Shown in pieces: positions 55,500-64,000 of a DNA stretch of 64,000 nt (the first letter of the stretch is position 1; each line of letters begins with the position of its first letter). The notes under the pieces are model-generated. The model worked only from the letters and a program-made list of their open reading frames with translations, had not been told where the DNA came from and did no database searches. Made by a program: the position numbers and the translations under genes. The stretch covers positions 3,100,001-3,164,000 of the forward strand of contig JAPWFG010000020.1 in assembly GCA_028015205.1 (NCBI GenBank), read 5' to 3'. This DNA comes from Mytilisepta virgata (Eukaryota > Mollusca > Bivalvia > Mytilida > Mytilidae).

Positions 55500-56409
55500 C
55501 GAGTTGATGTTATTTATATTGTGTATATTTTTTGTATATTATTGTATACCCCGGCCCAGGGAATAGGCACGAGTTCGTCCCACTGTTTTCCCACGTTTCG
55601 TACCCCGTTAGGCCCTATGAAGCTTTAGTTCGCCCTATATATTTCTTGTCCCGCTTTCTTACCTTTCTTGTTCATTTACGTAAGGGTTATTGATTGTAAC
55701 TTTGCTAATATAATGTTAAGGGTAAGCCCCGCTAAGGCCCTGTCCCTGATTTTCCCTTCATCGTATTTCCAAACTTTATCACCCGCCATATTCCTTGTTT
55801 ACTTCCGTTTTGCGACATGCGCATGCAAAGTTGTAGTTTCCATGGAAGGGGGCCTCTAGCCAATCAGAGTATTTAGAGGACCCCATAAGGGTATATAAAC
55901 CCCAATTTCGTCTGCTAGGACCCCAAGATTGCAGCCCGATACCAGGGACTTTTATCATTTTATACCCTGTAGAATTTACCAGAGCGTTACCACCTGCAAT
56001 CGTAGCAAACCAATACCAGTTTTTACTGCGTATGTCCCCTTTGTTATTATTTAGTGACCTGACCTGTATTTGACCTAGTTCCCACGTCAATAACGTTTTT
56101 ACTACAACTTTTACAACTGTCCCGTGCCATTATTATTGGGGGGTCCCCGTACAGTTCTAACGCTCTGGGGGATATTAATATTATTTGAATGTTCGAAATG
56201 AAATATATTGTTGACTTTAAACTGTGTTAATAAAATATATATAGTTTACTTAAACTATCTTGGTATTTTTGATACACAAAAATATGGCCAGTGCCTCTGA
56301 CCGTGTCTATGCTACCAATAGATAATATCTTGTCAGTTTAGATCTATCATAACCAGTTAGATCGGCTGTAAGGCAGATATTTCCATCTCTTGCCCTTACA
56401 AACGCTACA
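55500..56409 (+). promoter_or_regulatory. 5' LTR-like leader with TATA box
   Basis: GTATATAAAC at 55891-55900 is a good TATA box in a local GC-richer setting, and AATAAAATA at about 56230 is a polyadenylation-like signal, in the order expected for U3-R-U5. It ends ACGCTACA shortly before a TGG-starting primer-site candidate. The left boundary is a guess because no second LTR is available for comparison. Confidence 0.45.
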
Positions 56410-56413
56410 TTTT

Positions 56414-56431
56414 TGGTGACCAGCGGTGGGA
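56414..56431 (+). other. Candidate primer-binding site
   Basis: TGGTGACCAGCGGTGGGA begins with TGG, complementary to the CCA end of a tRNA, at the expected place between LTR and gag. The matching tRNA was not determined. Confidence 0.5.
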
Positions 56432-56536
56432 CCCAACTGCCCAGATTTTATATAGAAGTCTACTTTTTTTTATATATAAAAAATTCATATTGTCTAAATA
56501 AATATACTTTGAATAATTCAATTTTTTTCTTGGAAA

Positions 56537-56800
56537 ATGAGTGAGAGAAGTCAACCTTTATCTTTAGACCATTCCATTCATACTTTTCATAGCTCTCGTG
56601 CAAGTTCACCCGGGATGTCAGAGATTTCTGATCATGAGTCAATAGTAAATACACCAACACAAAATTCACACAGTGACAAATATAGAATTTTAACATCACA
56701 AGTTAATATTTTGTTTCAACAAATGGATAATACTAATAGAACAGTACACAATTTGGGTGCACATTTTGATCATTTAAAGGAAGAGGTTGAAACAAAAATT
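56537..56800 (+). pseudogene. Gag, N-terminal fragment
   Basis: Opens MSERSQPLSLDHSIHTFHSS and runs through a serine-rich region to HFDHLKEEVETK, where a nested repeat element interrupts it. The residues read after about 56800 belong to the insert. The gag frame resumes about 1.26 kb later. No known domain in this part; assignment rests on its place between the primer site and the rest of gag. Confidence 0.6.
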
Positions 56801-58060
56801 CGTAAGGGTTCCGCGGAACCCAGTGTCTCGCCTACTTTTGATGTTGTCTATATTTTCAGTGTGATAGGTGAATGCACATAATAGATTTGCAGTTAATGAA
56901 ATAAAACATTTGAAATGTATGAAAAAAGATTTTGTTGTAAAAAATTAATATAGTATGCAATTATATATATATAGATTTATAAATGAGTAGAAACATAAAT
57001 TTATTGAATGAACAAATGTTAAAGAAGACAAATTTTAAAGTGCTTAATGATCTAGCCTTTAATTAAAAAAGTAGAATATATGTACAAATAAGAAAATTGT
57101 GGGTTATAGGAAATTTGCATTTTTTTCTCATAAACTACATTTAGAGTGAATTAGAATAAGATGTTTAAGGCCAGGTGACATAAATATGAATATAAATTAA
57201 AAATGTATTATTGCGAGATGTTAAGTCCATTTATACGTAAAAAACTGAAAAACAGAAATAAATATTTTACAAAATTTTCTCCTGGATACAATCTTTATAT
57301 CATAAACAAGCTTCTGTCCAAATTTGGTAAAATTCCTGGATAGTTTAAGAAAGTTATTAAAATTTTAAAAACTTTAACCACAGAGTGAATGTAATGTTTC
57401 CTGGCAGAAAAACTAAGTCCATTTATAAGTAAAATACGGAAAAATTTTTTTTTTTTTTTACTAAATTTACTTCTGGATACTATATTATGATCATAAACAA
57501 GCTTCTGTCCAAGTTTGGTACAAATCCAGGATAGTTTAAGAAAGTTATTAAAATTTTAAAAAACTTTAACCACAGAATGAATGTAATGTTTCCTGGCAGA
57601 AAAACTAAGTCCATTTATAAGTAATATACAGAAAAACTGGAATTTTTATTTTACAAAATTTACTTCTGGATACTATCTTATGATCATAAACAAGCTTCTG
57701 TCCAAGTTTGGTACAAATCCAGGATATTTTAAGAAAGTTATTAAAATTTTAAAAACTTTAACCACAGAGTGAATGTAATGTTTCCTGGCAGAAAAACTAA
57801 GTCCATTTATAAGTAAAATACGGAAAAACTGGAATTTTTTTTTTACAAAATTTCCTTCTGGATACTATCTTATGATCATAAACAAGCCTCTGTCCAAGCT
57901 TGGTAGAAATCCAGGATAGTTTAAGAAAGTTATTAAAATTTCAAAAACTTTAACCACAGGGTGAATATTTGTGGACGCCGCCGACGACGACGACGACGAC
58001 GACGGAATGTAGGATCGCTATGTCTCGCTTTTTCGACAAAAGTCGAAGGCTCGACAAAAA
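56795..58060 (-). mobile_element. Family A tandem-core element inserted in gag
   Basis: Reverse copy of the family A element at 28671: the left edge has ATTCGTAAGGGTTCCGCGG with palindrome GGGTTCCGCGGAACCC and GTCTCGCC, then four units of about 185-190 bp (AAACAAGCTTCTGTCCAAG), then a GAC-repeat stretch (57970-58001), GATCGCTATGTCTCGC and GGCTCGACAAAAATGAAT. It is younger than the retrotransposon it splits. The GAC repeat gives an open frame with ten arginines that joins the gag frame downstream. Confidence 0.85.
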
Positions 58061-58062
58061 TG

Positions 58063-59358
58063 AATCATTTTAAAATTCACCTATCAAGAGAGCTTGAAAC
58101 ACATTCAGCAAATATCACTGCCACTATGAGCAATATGATAGAAAACCTTTTCCACAGGCTCAATGTAAATAACAATACTGCAAATGAAAACCAAAATGAG
58201 TTAAGCAAAAATACTAATGCAGCTACTTCTTCAGTGTCTACGTACACTAACCATCAGAATGAGGGCTGTAAACTGTTACCACAACCAATGGAACCAGAAA
58301 AACAATATGTTACCAATACTGAGAAAGTAAATTCTAATACCATTGCATTTAATACTAGCTTAAATACCAGAGCTAATTCATTTTCACCTATTGAAAAACC
58401 AAAGTCTAACCAAAGTAGTGTTTTAAATACACAAGTGTCACCAACAGTAAGGGTATATGATACATACCCAGTAAATAATGAACCAAGAAAAAGTACCTTT
58501 GGCGGTAAAGAAAATATAGGCTTTACAAAACCACAGAACTATGACGGAAAGTCTAGTTGGAATGATTATAAGGTTCACTTTGAAACAGTAGCAAATTTAA
58601 ATAATTGGTCTGAGAAAACAAAGGCTTTAAAACTTATTGCTTGTATGCAAGATGCTGCACTGACAACCTTAGGGGACATTAATACCAACTGTCCACCATC
58701 TTTTGACGAATTAATTAGTATACTGACAAAAAGGTTTGAACCAAAGAACCAGAATGAGTTGTACAGAAACCAAATTGATGCCCGGAGAAGGAAAAAGAGT
58801 GAAAGTTTGCCCGAATTATCACAAGACATTAAAAAACTTGTTAGATTAGCATATCCCCAGGTACATCCTGATGTTAGGGATAGTTTAGCATACAGAAGTT
58901 TCAGAAATGCCCTAAATGATCATGAACTTGAATGGGCAATCTGCCAAGGGAATGATGAGTCAATTGACGAGGCTCTAAATCTAGCACTTAAATATGAAGC
59001 TTTTCAGTTAAGTCACAAAAGACTAATGTTAAGACAAGTAGCTAATAGAGAAAATCATTCTGAGCACAGTGATGAAAATAGAAATTTTCAAAAAGTTCAA
59101 AATAGGGGACAATGTTATTATTGTGGCAAAAAGGGGCATATTTCAAAAGAATGCAAAAAGCGTCAGAGAGACAATGAAAAATTTATAGACCAAAATACAC
59201 TGAATCATAATAGATATTATGATTACAACAGAAATAAGTCTGACAATACCAGAGAATACAAGGGAAATAACTCAAGAAACTTAAGGGATGTCTCTAATGG
59301 TACTTCTGGTCAAGAAAATCCATTACCAATACCTTCCCGAAACCAGGGAAACCTGTAA
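58063..59358 (+). CDS. Gag, main part, with CCHC zinc knuckle
   Basis: Nucleic-acid-binding structural protein of the retrotransposon, here without its N-terminus. The frame is open from 57961, but the first residues (MNICGRRRRRR) come from the inserted element. Real gag similarity starts near NHFKIHLSRELETHS. After an Asn/Ser/Thr-rich linker comes a capsid-like region (YDGKSSWNDYKVHFETVANL, then LIACMQDAALTTLG and LTKRFEPKNQNELYRNQI), then a zinc knuckle CYYCGKKGHISKECKK (C-x2-C-x4-H-x4-C), then a basic Asn-rich tail. The stop at 59356-59358 lies inside the start of the pol frame, which is -1 relative to gag. Confidence 0.8.
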   Translation, partial: NHFKIHLSRELETHSANITATMSNMIENLFHRLNVNNNTANENQNELSKNTNAATSSVSTYTNHQNEGCKLLPQPMEPEKQYVTNTEKVNSNTIAFNTSLNTRANSFSPIEKPKSNQSSVLNTQVSPTVRVYDTYPVNNEPRKSTFGGKENIGFTKPQNYDGKSSWNDYKVHFETVANLNNWSEKTKALKLIACMQDAALTTLGDINTNCPPSFDELISILTKRFEPKNQNELYRNQIDARRRKKSESLPELSQDIKKLVRLAYPQVHPDVRDSLAYRSFRNALNDHELEWAICQGNDESIDEALNLALKYEAFQLSHKRLMLRQVANRENHSEHSDENRNFQKVQNRGQCYYCGKKGHISKECKKRQRDNEKFIDQNTLNHNRYYDYNRNKSDNTREYKGNNSRNLRDVSNGTSGQENPLPIPSRNQGNL

Positions 59359-60545
59359 ATGCTGGGAATGAGGGTCAATTCCCAGCCACTTCAACCAATG
59401 AAAAAGGACCCAATTATCTTAAAATCAAAAGTTATAATCATGATAGTTTATATATGAAGGCTGAAATATGCAACCAAACTTTGCATTGTTTAATTGACAC
59501 AGGGGCGTCTTTTGGAACCATAAAATTACCTTTATTATTACATGAACAAATAATTTGGCAAAATTTTGTTGTTGCTGATATTGATATACCAGTTGTGTTA
59601 GGTTATGATTTTATGATGGCAAATAAATGTGTCATTGATATACCAAACCAATCACTCTTGATTAATGACAGACCAGTAAATTGTGAATTAAAAAGTCAAA
59701 TACCAAGACTTTTTAAAATATCTGTAGCTCAGAAGGTGACTATACCACCAAGAAGCGAATTAATATTGCATGCCAAACCAGAGCATGAATTACCATTTGG
59801 TACAACCATTGTCGTGGACACAACCATTCCATCTTTGAAAGACAAAGGTGTTCTTGTAGCAAAAACCCTATGTACAATAGGAACTGAAAGTCTTGCATTG
59901 AGAGTGCTAAATGTTACTGATGAACCCCAAACATTGCATAAGAATACTTCTGCAAGCACAGCTGAAATTACATCGTCTGATAATATACTGGGATCTGTGT
60001 TGGATCAAAATGATCTTGTTCCCCTGCCTGAACATTTAGAGATTATAATTAATAAATGCAAAGATAACCTCAGTGAGAGTCAAAATTTGGCAGTCAGGGA
60101 CCTTCTTGTTAAAAATACGGCTGCATTTGCAAGTTCAAAAAATGATCTGGGTAAAACAGATTTAGTTCAACATAAGATAAACACTGGTGATGCTTCACCG
60201 GTAAAACAAAACCCTAGCAGAGTATCCTTGTCACATAGACAAGAAGTTAATGATGAAATACAAAGAATGTTGGATGGCGGAATCATACGGCCCTCCATGT
60301 CCCCCTGGAGTTGCTCAATTGTGGTCGTTCGTAAACACGACCAATCTATAAGGCTTTGTATTGACTTCAGAAAGGTGAATGAATTAACCACAAAAGATAG
60401 CTATCCCCTTCCATTGATTGAAGACTGCCTAGATGCCCTAAAAGGCAATACTTTTTTTTCAACCGTGGACCTTGCCAGCGGTTATCACCAAGTTAGCATG
60501 GACCCAAAAGATGCACCAAAAACAGCTTTTGTTACCAGTAAGGGC
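59340..60545 (+). pseudogene. Pol part 1: protease and N-terminal reverse transcriptase
   Basis: The frame is -1 to gag and overlaps its end; it reads PGKPVNAGNEGQ before the first Met at 59454. LIDTGASFG near residue 14 after that Met is the aspartic protease active site. A connecting region follows, then reverse transcriptase blocks IRPSMSPWSCSIVVVRKHD, IRLCIDFRKVNELT and FSTVDLASGYHQV. Protein similarity leaves this frame at about 60545, where one base is missing relative to the downstream frame. The frame itself stays open to 60659 without sense. Confidence 0.85.
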
Positions 60546-60562
60546 TATTCGAATTTACCCGG

Positions 60563-62410
60563 ATGCCTTTCGGCTTATGTAATGCTGGTGCAACCTTTTC
60601 TAGACTCATGGAATATATATTGTCCGGTTTACAGTGGGAAACATGTGTTGTCTATCTAGATGATATAATAGTATTTTCTTGTTCATTTGATGAGCACATT
60701 ACTAGATTGCAAGCAGATTTTGATAGAATTTGTCAAGCTGGGTTGAAAATTTCTCCAAAGAAATGTTTTATCTTCCAAAAACAAGTTTCATTTCTAGGTC
60801 ATATAGTCAAAGCGGAAGGTATATCTCCAGACCCTGTCAAAGTGGATGCAGTCAAAACTTGGCCAATACCTTCAAATATAAAAGATGTAAGAAGCTTTCT
60901 AGGCACTTGTTCCTGTTATAGGAAATTTATTAGAAATTTCAGCAAAATAGCTGGTCCCTTATATCGTCTTACTGAGAAAAATACAATTTTTAAATGGAAT
61001 ATTGAATGTGATGAGGCATTCAATACATTAAAGAGAGCCTTGATAACAAGCCCCATTTTAGTATACCCTTGTCTTGAAAAAGAATTTATTTTAGACACTG
61101 ATGCTAGTGGTAAAGGAGTTGGGAGTGTCTTATCCCAAATTTCAGACCAAGGTTCAGAGCATGTTATAGCATATTATAGTAGGACACTGACCAAAGCTGA
61201 AAGGCAATACTGTGTAACCAGGAGGGAATTACTAGCCATTGTTTCTGCTGTGAAACATTTTCACCATTACCTTTATGGCTTTCATTTTACCATAAGGACA
61301 GACCATGGTGCACTTAACTGGTTAACAAATTTCAAGAACCCAGAAGGGCAACTCGCCCGGTGGCTAGAAATTTTAGGCACTTATAACTTCACTATAAAAC
61401 ATAGGGCTGGCCTAAAGCATGGCAACGCAGACGGTTTATCCCGTCGTCCTTGCACTGACTGCAAACATTGTGATAAAAGAGACATTTCTGAAAGTCACAC
61501 AGAGTTTGATAACCCTTCTGTCAGAACCATTAAAATCTCCGACAGTGATGAAACAGAAAACACCCCTTTATCCAACAACTGGATTGATAGTAAAACCAAA
61601 GATGAATTAGGGGAAGCTCAATCCAAAGATAATATTTTAAACACTGTTTTGACCTGGAAACAGGGACAAAAACCTAAATGGTCAGAAATCTCGCATTTGG
61701 GTCAAGCTTATAAAACTTATTGGTCCCAATTTGAAAGGTTAATTGTAAAAGACGGTATACTCTATAGGAAATGGATACCCATTAAAAGTACTGATGAAAA
61801 CGAAACCAGTTTTCAGTTTGTCTTACCAAATACCTACAAGAATGAGGTTCTCAATCTCTTGCATAATGATAAATTAGCAGGGCATTTAGGATTCAAGCGC
61901 ACCTTAGCTAGGGTAAAAGATAGGTTTTATTGGGCAGGGTACAATTTATACATCGAGAGATGGTGTAAAAAGTTTAAGGAATGTCAGAAAAGGAACCAAC
62001 CAGCCCGTCGTGCAAAGGGTGAAATGAAATCATATATTGTGGGTGAACCCCTAGAAAGAATTTCCTTAGATATACTTGGTCCAGTTACAAAAACACATAA
62101 AGGGAACCGATATATACTAGTAGTAACAGATTATTTTACAAGGTTTGCTGAAGCCTATGGGTTACAAGATATAGAGACCTCCACCATAGCTGAAAAATTG
62201 CTAACGGAGTTTATTTGTAGATATGGTTTACCTCTTCAAATACATACTGATCAAGGTTCCCAGTTCACGTCTGAATTATTCTGTGAACTTTGTAAAAAGC
62301 TAAATATTAGCAAGACTAGGAATAGTCCTTTTCATCCTCAGAGTTCGGGATTAGTTGAGAGATTAAACCGTACCATTGAAGATATGCTGAGCAATTTCAA
62401 AAACTCAAAA
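60563..62410 (+). pseudogene. Pol part 2: reverse transcriptase, RNase H, integrase core
   Basis: Starts in MPFGLCNAGATFSRLM. The polymerase active site YLDD is at 60653-60664. Next come the thumb (FLGHIVKAEGI), RNase H (FILDTDASGKGVGSVLSQ, YYSRTLTKAERQY, RTDHGALNWL, HGNADGLSRRP), a His/Cys integrase finger (HNDKLAGHLG with WCKKFKECQ), and the integrase core with SLDILGP, IHTDQGSQFTSELF and SSGLVERLN supplying D, D and E. The coding sense shifts frame near 62405-62412; the frame stays open to 62467 without similarity. Confidence 0.9.
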
Positions 62411-62414
62411 AGAT

Positions 62415-62963
62415 TGGGATCTATATATACCATTTATTATGATGGCATATCGGTCATCGGTTCATGAAACCTTAGGTGAGACTCCCAGTTTCATGATGAT
62501 GGGAAGGGAACCTAAACTGCCCGTTGACCTCATGTATGGTATAACCAAAGGAGAAAATCAAAAGTCAGTACCAGACTATGTTGAAGACCTTATGAACCGT
62601 TTAGAAAAAGTTCACGCAGTTGTAAGAGTAAAACTACAGAATGCCGCGGAGCGCCAAAAAAGGCGATATGACCTTTCTTGCAATTTTCCTAAGTACAAAG
62701 TAGGAAATGGTGTTTTACTGCAAGACATGAGAACCTACAAAGGTCGATCAAAGAAATTTCAAATGCGTTGGTTAGGCCCCTTCACTGTTATTAATGTTGT
62801 GTCAGATATTTTATATAAAATTGAAGAAGGACCAAAATCAAAACCCAAAATTGTTCATGTAAACCGACTTAAACCATACCTCGGTACCATGAAGAGATGG
62901 TATGTCCCCAAGGGAGAACCCGCCTTAAATACCAGGGCCAAACGAACAGACGGACCGGACTGA
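62415..62963 (+). pseudogene. Pol part 3: integrase C-terminal domain
   Basis: Third frame of pol, after a one-base shift near 62410: MMAYRSSVHETLGETPSFMM, then MGREPKLPVDL, a coiled stretch, KYKVGNGVLLQD, and the C-terminal GPF/Y-type module FQMRWLGPFTVINVV with IVHVNRLKPYL. Stop at 62961-62963. Confidence 0.85.
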
Positions 62964-63535
62964 GTTATATTTTTCTAATGTTATTTAATATATACATGTA
63001 TAAAATGTATAATGTATAAATATTTTGTGTACTATTTAAATGTACGGTTAATGAAAGTATTATTTACAAGTTCACGAGTGTTGACTTGTGATGCTTTTAA
63101 TGCAAAAGTATGCATTACCTTTAATTAAGGGGTTTCAAACGAAATTCTGAATGCAGTCGAAATTTGATAACTGTGAAATATTGTTATTATGAATATTATG
63201 CGTTCAAATGTGTGATCATTATTATTCTAATGCTTTCTAACGGATGAATGTTGTACTGATTTTGATGAAGGTAATATATATTCACCACTGTTTACAAGTT
63301 GTACATGGAAAACCATAAATTACCAATGTATATATTCAGAAACCATAGGGCGGCGAAATAATAATGGATACATAAATATCTTGCAACCAAAGATATCTTT
63401 ATTATTGACAACAATGAAATACAAACCAAAGTTTAGGAAGTAAATATTTTATTTCAATATTAAAATACATATACAGACACATAAATTTAGAAAACTAATG
63501 ATTAAAAACGAAAATGTTAAATTTATATTTTACAG
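62964..63535. other. Non-coding DNA between integrase and zinc-finger ORF
   Basis: AT-rich and without an LTR recognisable from the leader sequence. A TTAATTAAGGGG word at about 63121 is purine-rich as polypurine tracts are, but nothing after it matches the 5' leader. It ends in an acceptor-like ATTTTACAG at 63527-63535. Confidence 0.4.
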
Positions 63536-63538
63536 AAG

Positions 63539-64000
63539 ATGAATAATATAATTTGGACGGACCAATGTAATGAGTGTGGGAAACGTTTCCCAGGACAAAC
63601 CCAGCTCACAAGGCATGTAAGGAGGGTCCATGGTCCAAGACTCAAGTGCAGATTCTGTTGGTGGAGCTGTCAGAACCACCAGAGACAGAGGCTCCACCAA
63701 CATGAACGGGATGCTCACAGAGGGCAATTCTTCACTCCAGCTGAGACACCAGCCCAGACAAAATCTCTTTCTTCTGTGGTTGTACCAGTTCCTGTCAAAC
63801 ATGTTTCTCTTAATGAAACTCAGTTCTTGGATCCAGCTGAGACGGCAGCTCTCACTGAAGAGTTGGATTTGGCGATGCCAGATTTTGCTGATTTGCTGAG
63901 GGTGGAACCAGCAACACCATCTCCACTTAAACGTCTACGACAAGATTCACCACTGCATTCATCCATCTCTATTCCTTCAGACCAACTGTTTTCTAAATAC
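63539..64000 (+). CDS. C2H2 zinc-finger protein, N-terminal part (runs off the window)
   Basis: Open for 154 codons to the last base. It starts MNNIIWTDQCNECGKRFPGQ; the first finger is C-x2-C-x12-H-x4-H (CNECGKRF...LTRHVRRVH). A second, wider Cys/His group follows (CRFCWWSC ... HQHERDAH). After that the chain is acidic and Pro/Ser-rich (LTEELDLAMPDFADLL), then a basic patch KRLRQ. The ATG stands four bases after a splice-acceptor-like ACAG. It lies about 575 bp after the Gypsy integrase, on the same strand, so it may be an extra ORF of the retrotransposon, part of another element, or a host exon. I cannot decide from the window. Confidence 0.7.
   Translation, partial: MNNIIWTDQCNECGKRFPGQTQLTRHVRRVHGPRLKCRFCWWSCQNHQRQRLHQHERDAHRGQFFTPAETPAQTKSLSSVVVPVPVKHVSLNETQFLDPAETAALTEELDLAMPDFADLLRVEPATPSPLKRLRQDSPLHSSISIPSDQLFSKY

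Larger units (their letters stand above)
55500..62963 (+). mobile_element. Ty3/Gypsy LTR retrotransposon, degraded, in TMLHE copy 2 intron
   Basis: Order: LTR-like leader, primer-binding-like site, gag, protease, reverse transcriptase, RNase H, integrase. The order RT-RNase H-integrase defines Ty3/Gypsy (Metaviridae). It has a nested element in gag and at least two frame breaks in pol, so this copy is not coding-competent as read. The left edge is approximate. A 3' LTR could not be found between 62963 and 64000: none of the leader's marker words (GGGTATATAAACCCC, CCCCGGCCCAGGG) recur. Confidence 0.85.

Noticed and set aside
1..64000. CRISPR arrays, bacterial operons, rRNA
   Set aside because: The repeats lack regular unique spacers, the genes have introns, and nothing prokaryotic or ribosomal was recognised.

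Overview
The window is AT-rich, intron-containing animal DNA dominated by mobile elements, with very few host genes. The protein matches (a trimethyllysine dioxygenase, an OAR-type homeobox C-terminus, a Ty3/Gypsy element, LINEs) and the many short elements built from tandem cores of about 150-190 bp with hairpin ends (the architecture described for bivalve 'pearl' elements) point to a bivalve mollusc. A mytilid mussel is my best guess, but that is recognition from memory and was not computed.

Layout. 0.95-1.26 kb: last coding exon of a paired-like homeobox gene ending in an OAR motif, SHOX-like, on the + strand. 1.3-39 kb: no confidently identified host gene. This stretch holds a relic YIDD-type reverse transcriptase (6.1-7.2 kb), a TTAA-bounded inverted-repeat element (9.9-10.6 kb), a 5'-truncated LINE with one visible frame break (12.0-14.1 kb), and a 2.3 kb foldback element carrying a nested hairpin-ended element (14.15-16.47 kb). 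It also holds a mosaic palindrome (21.9-22.7 kb), several long tandem-core elements of two families, a LINE endonuclease relic (26.6-27.0 kb), and a 2.1 kb element whose inverted ends are minisatellites (34.5-36.6 kb).

39.6-48.4 kb: a complete five-exon gene for a mitochondrial trimethyllysine dioxygenase (TMLHE, first enzyme of carnitine synthesis). All junctions are GT-AG, phases are consistent, and 435 residues are predicted. Its introns carry a foldback element with a 10-bp direct repeat at its ends, a cluster of ETS/CRE/NRF1-like motifs, and a pyrimidine-rich tandem repeat. 51.1-55.0 kb: a head-to-tail second copy, of which exons 1-3 are visible. Its following intron contains a Ty3/Gypsy retrotransposon (about 55.5-63.0 kb), and exons 4-5 are not in the window. 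The retrotransposon is broken by a nested element in gag and by frame shifts in pol. A C2H2 zinc-finger ORF starts about 575 bp after its integrase and runs off the end of the window.

How the parts relate: only the TMLHE pair and the homeobox exon look like host genes. The rest is layered transposition, and several nestings can be dated relative to each other because the host element is symmetric or coding. No bacterial operon, CRISPR array, rRNA or convincing tRNA was seen.
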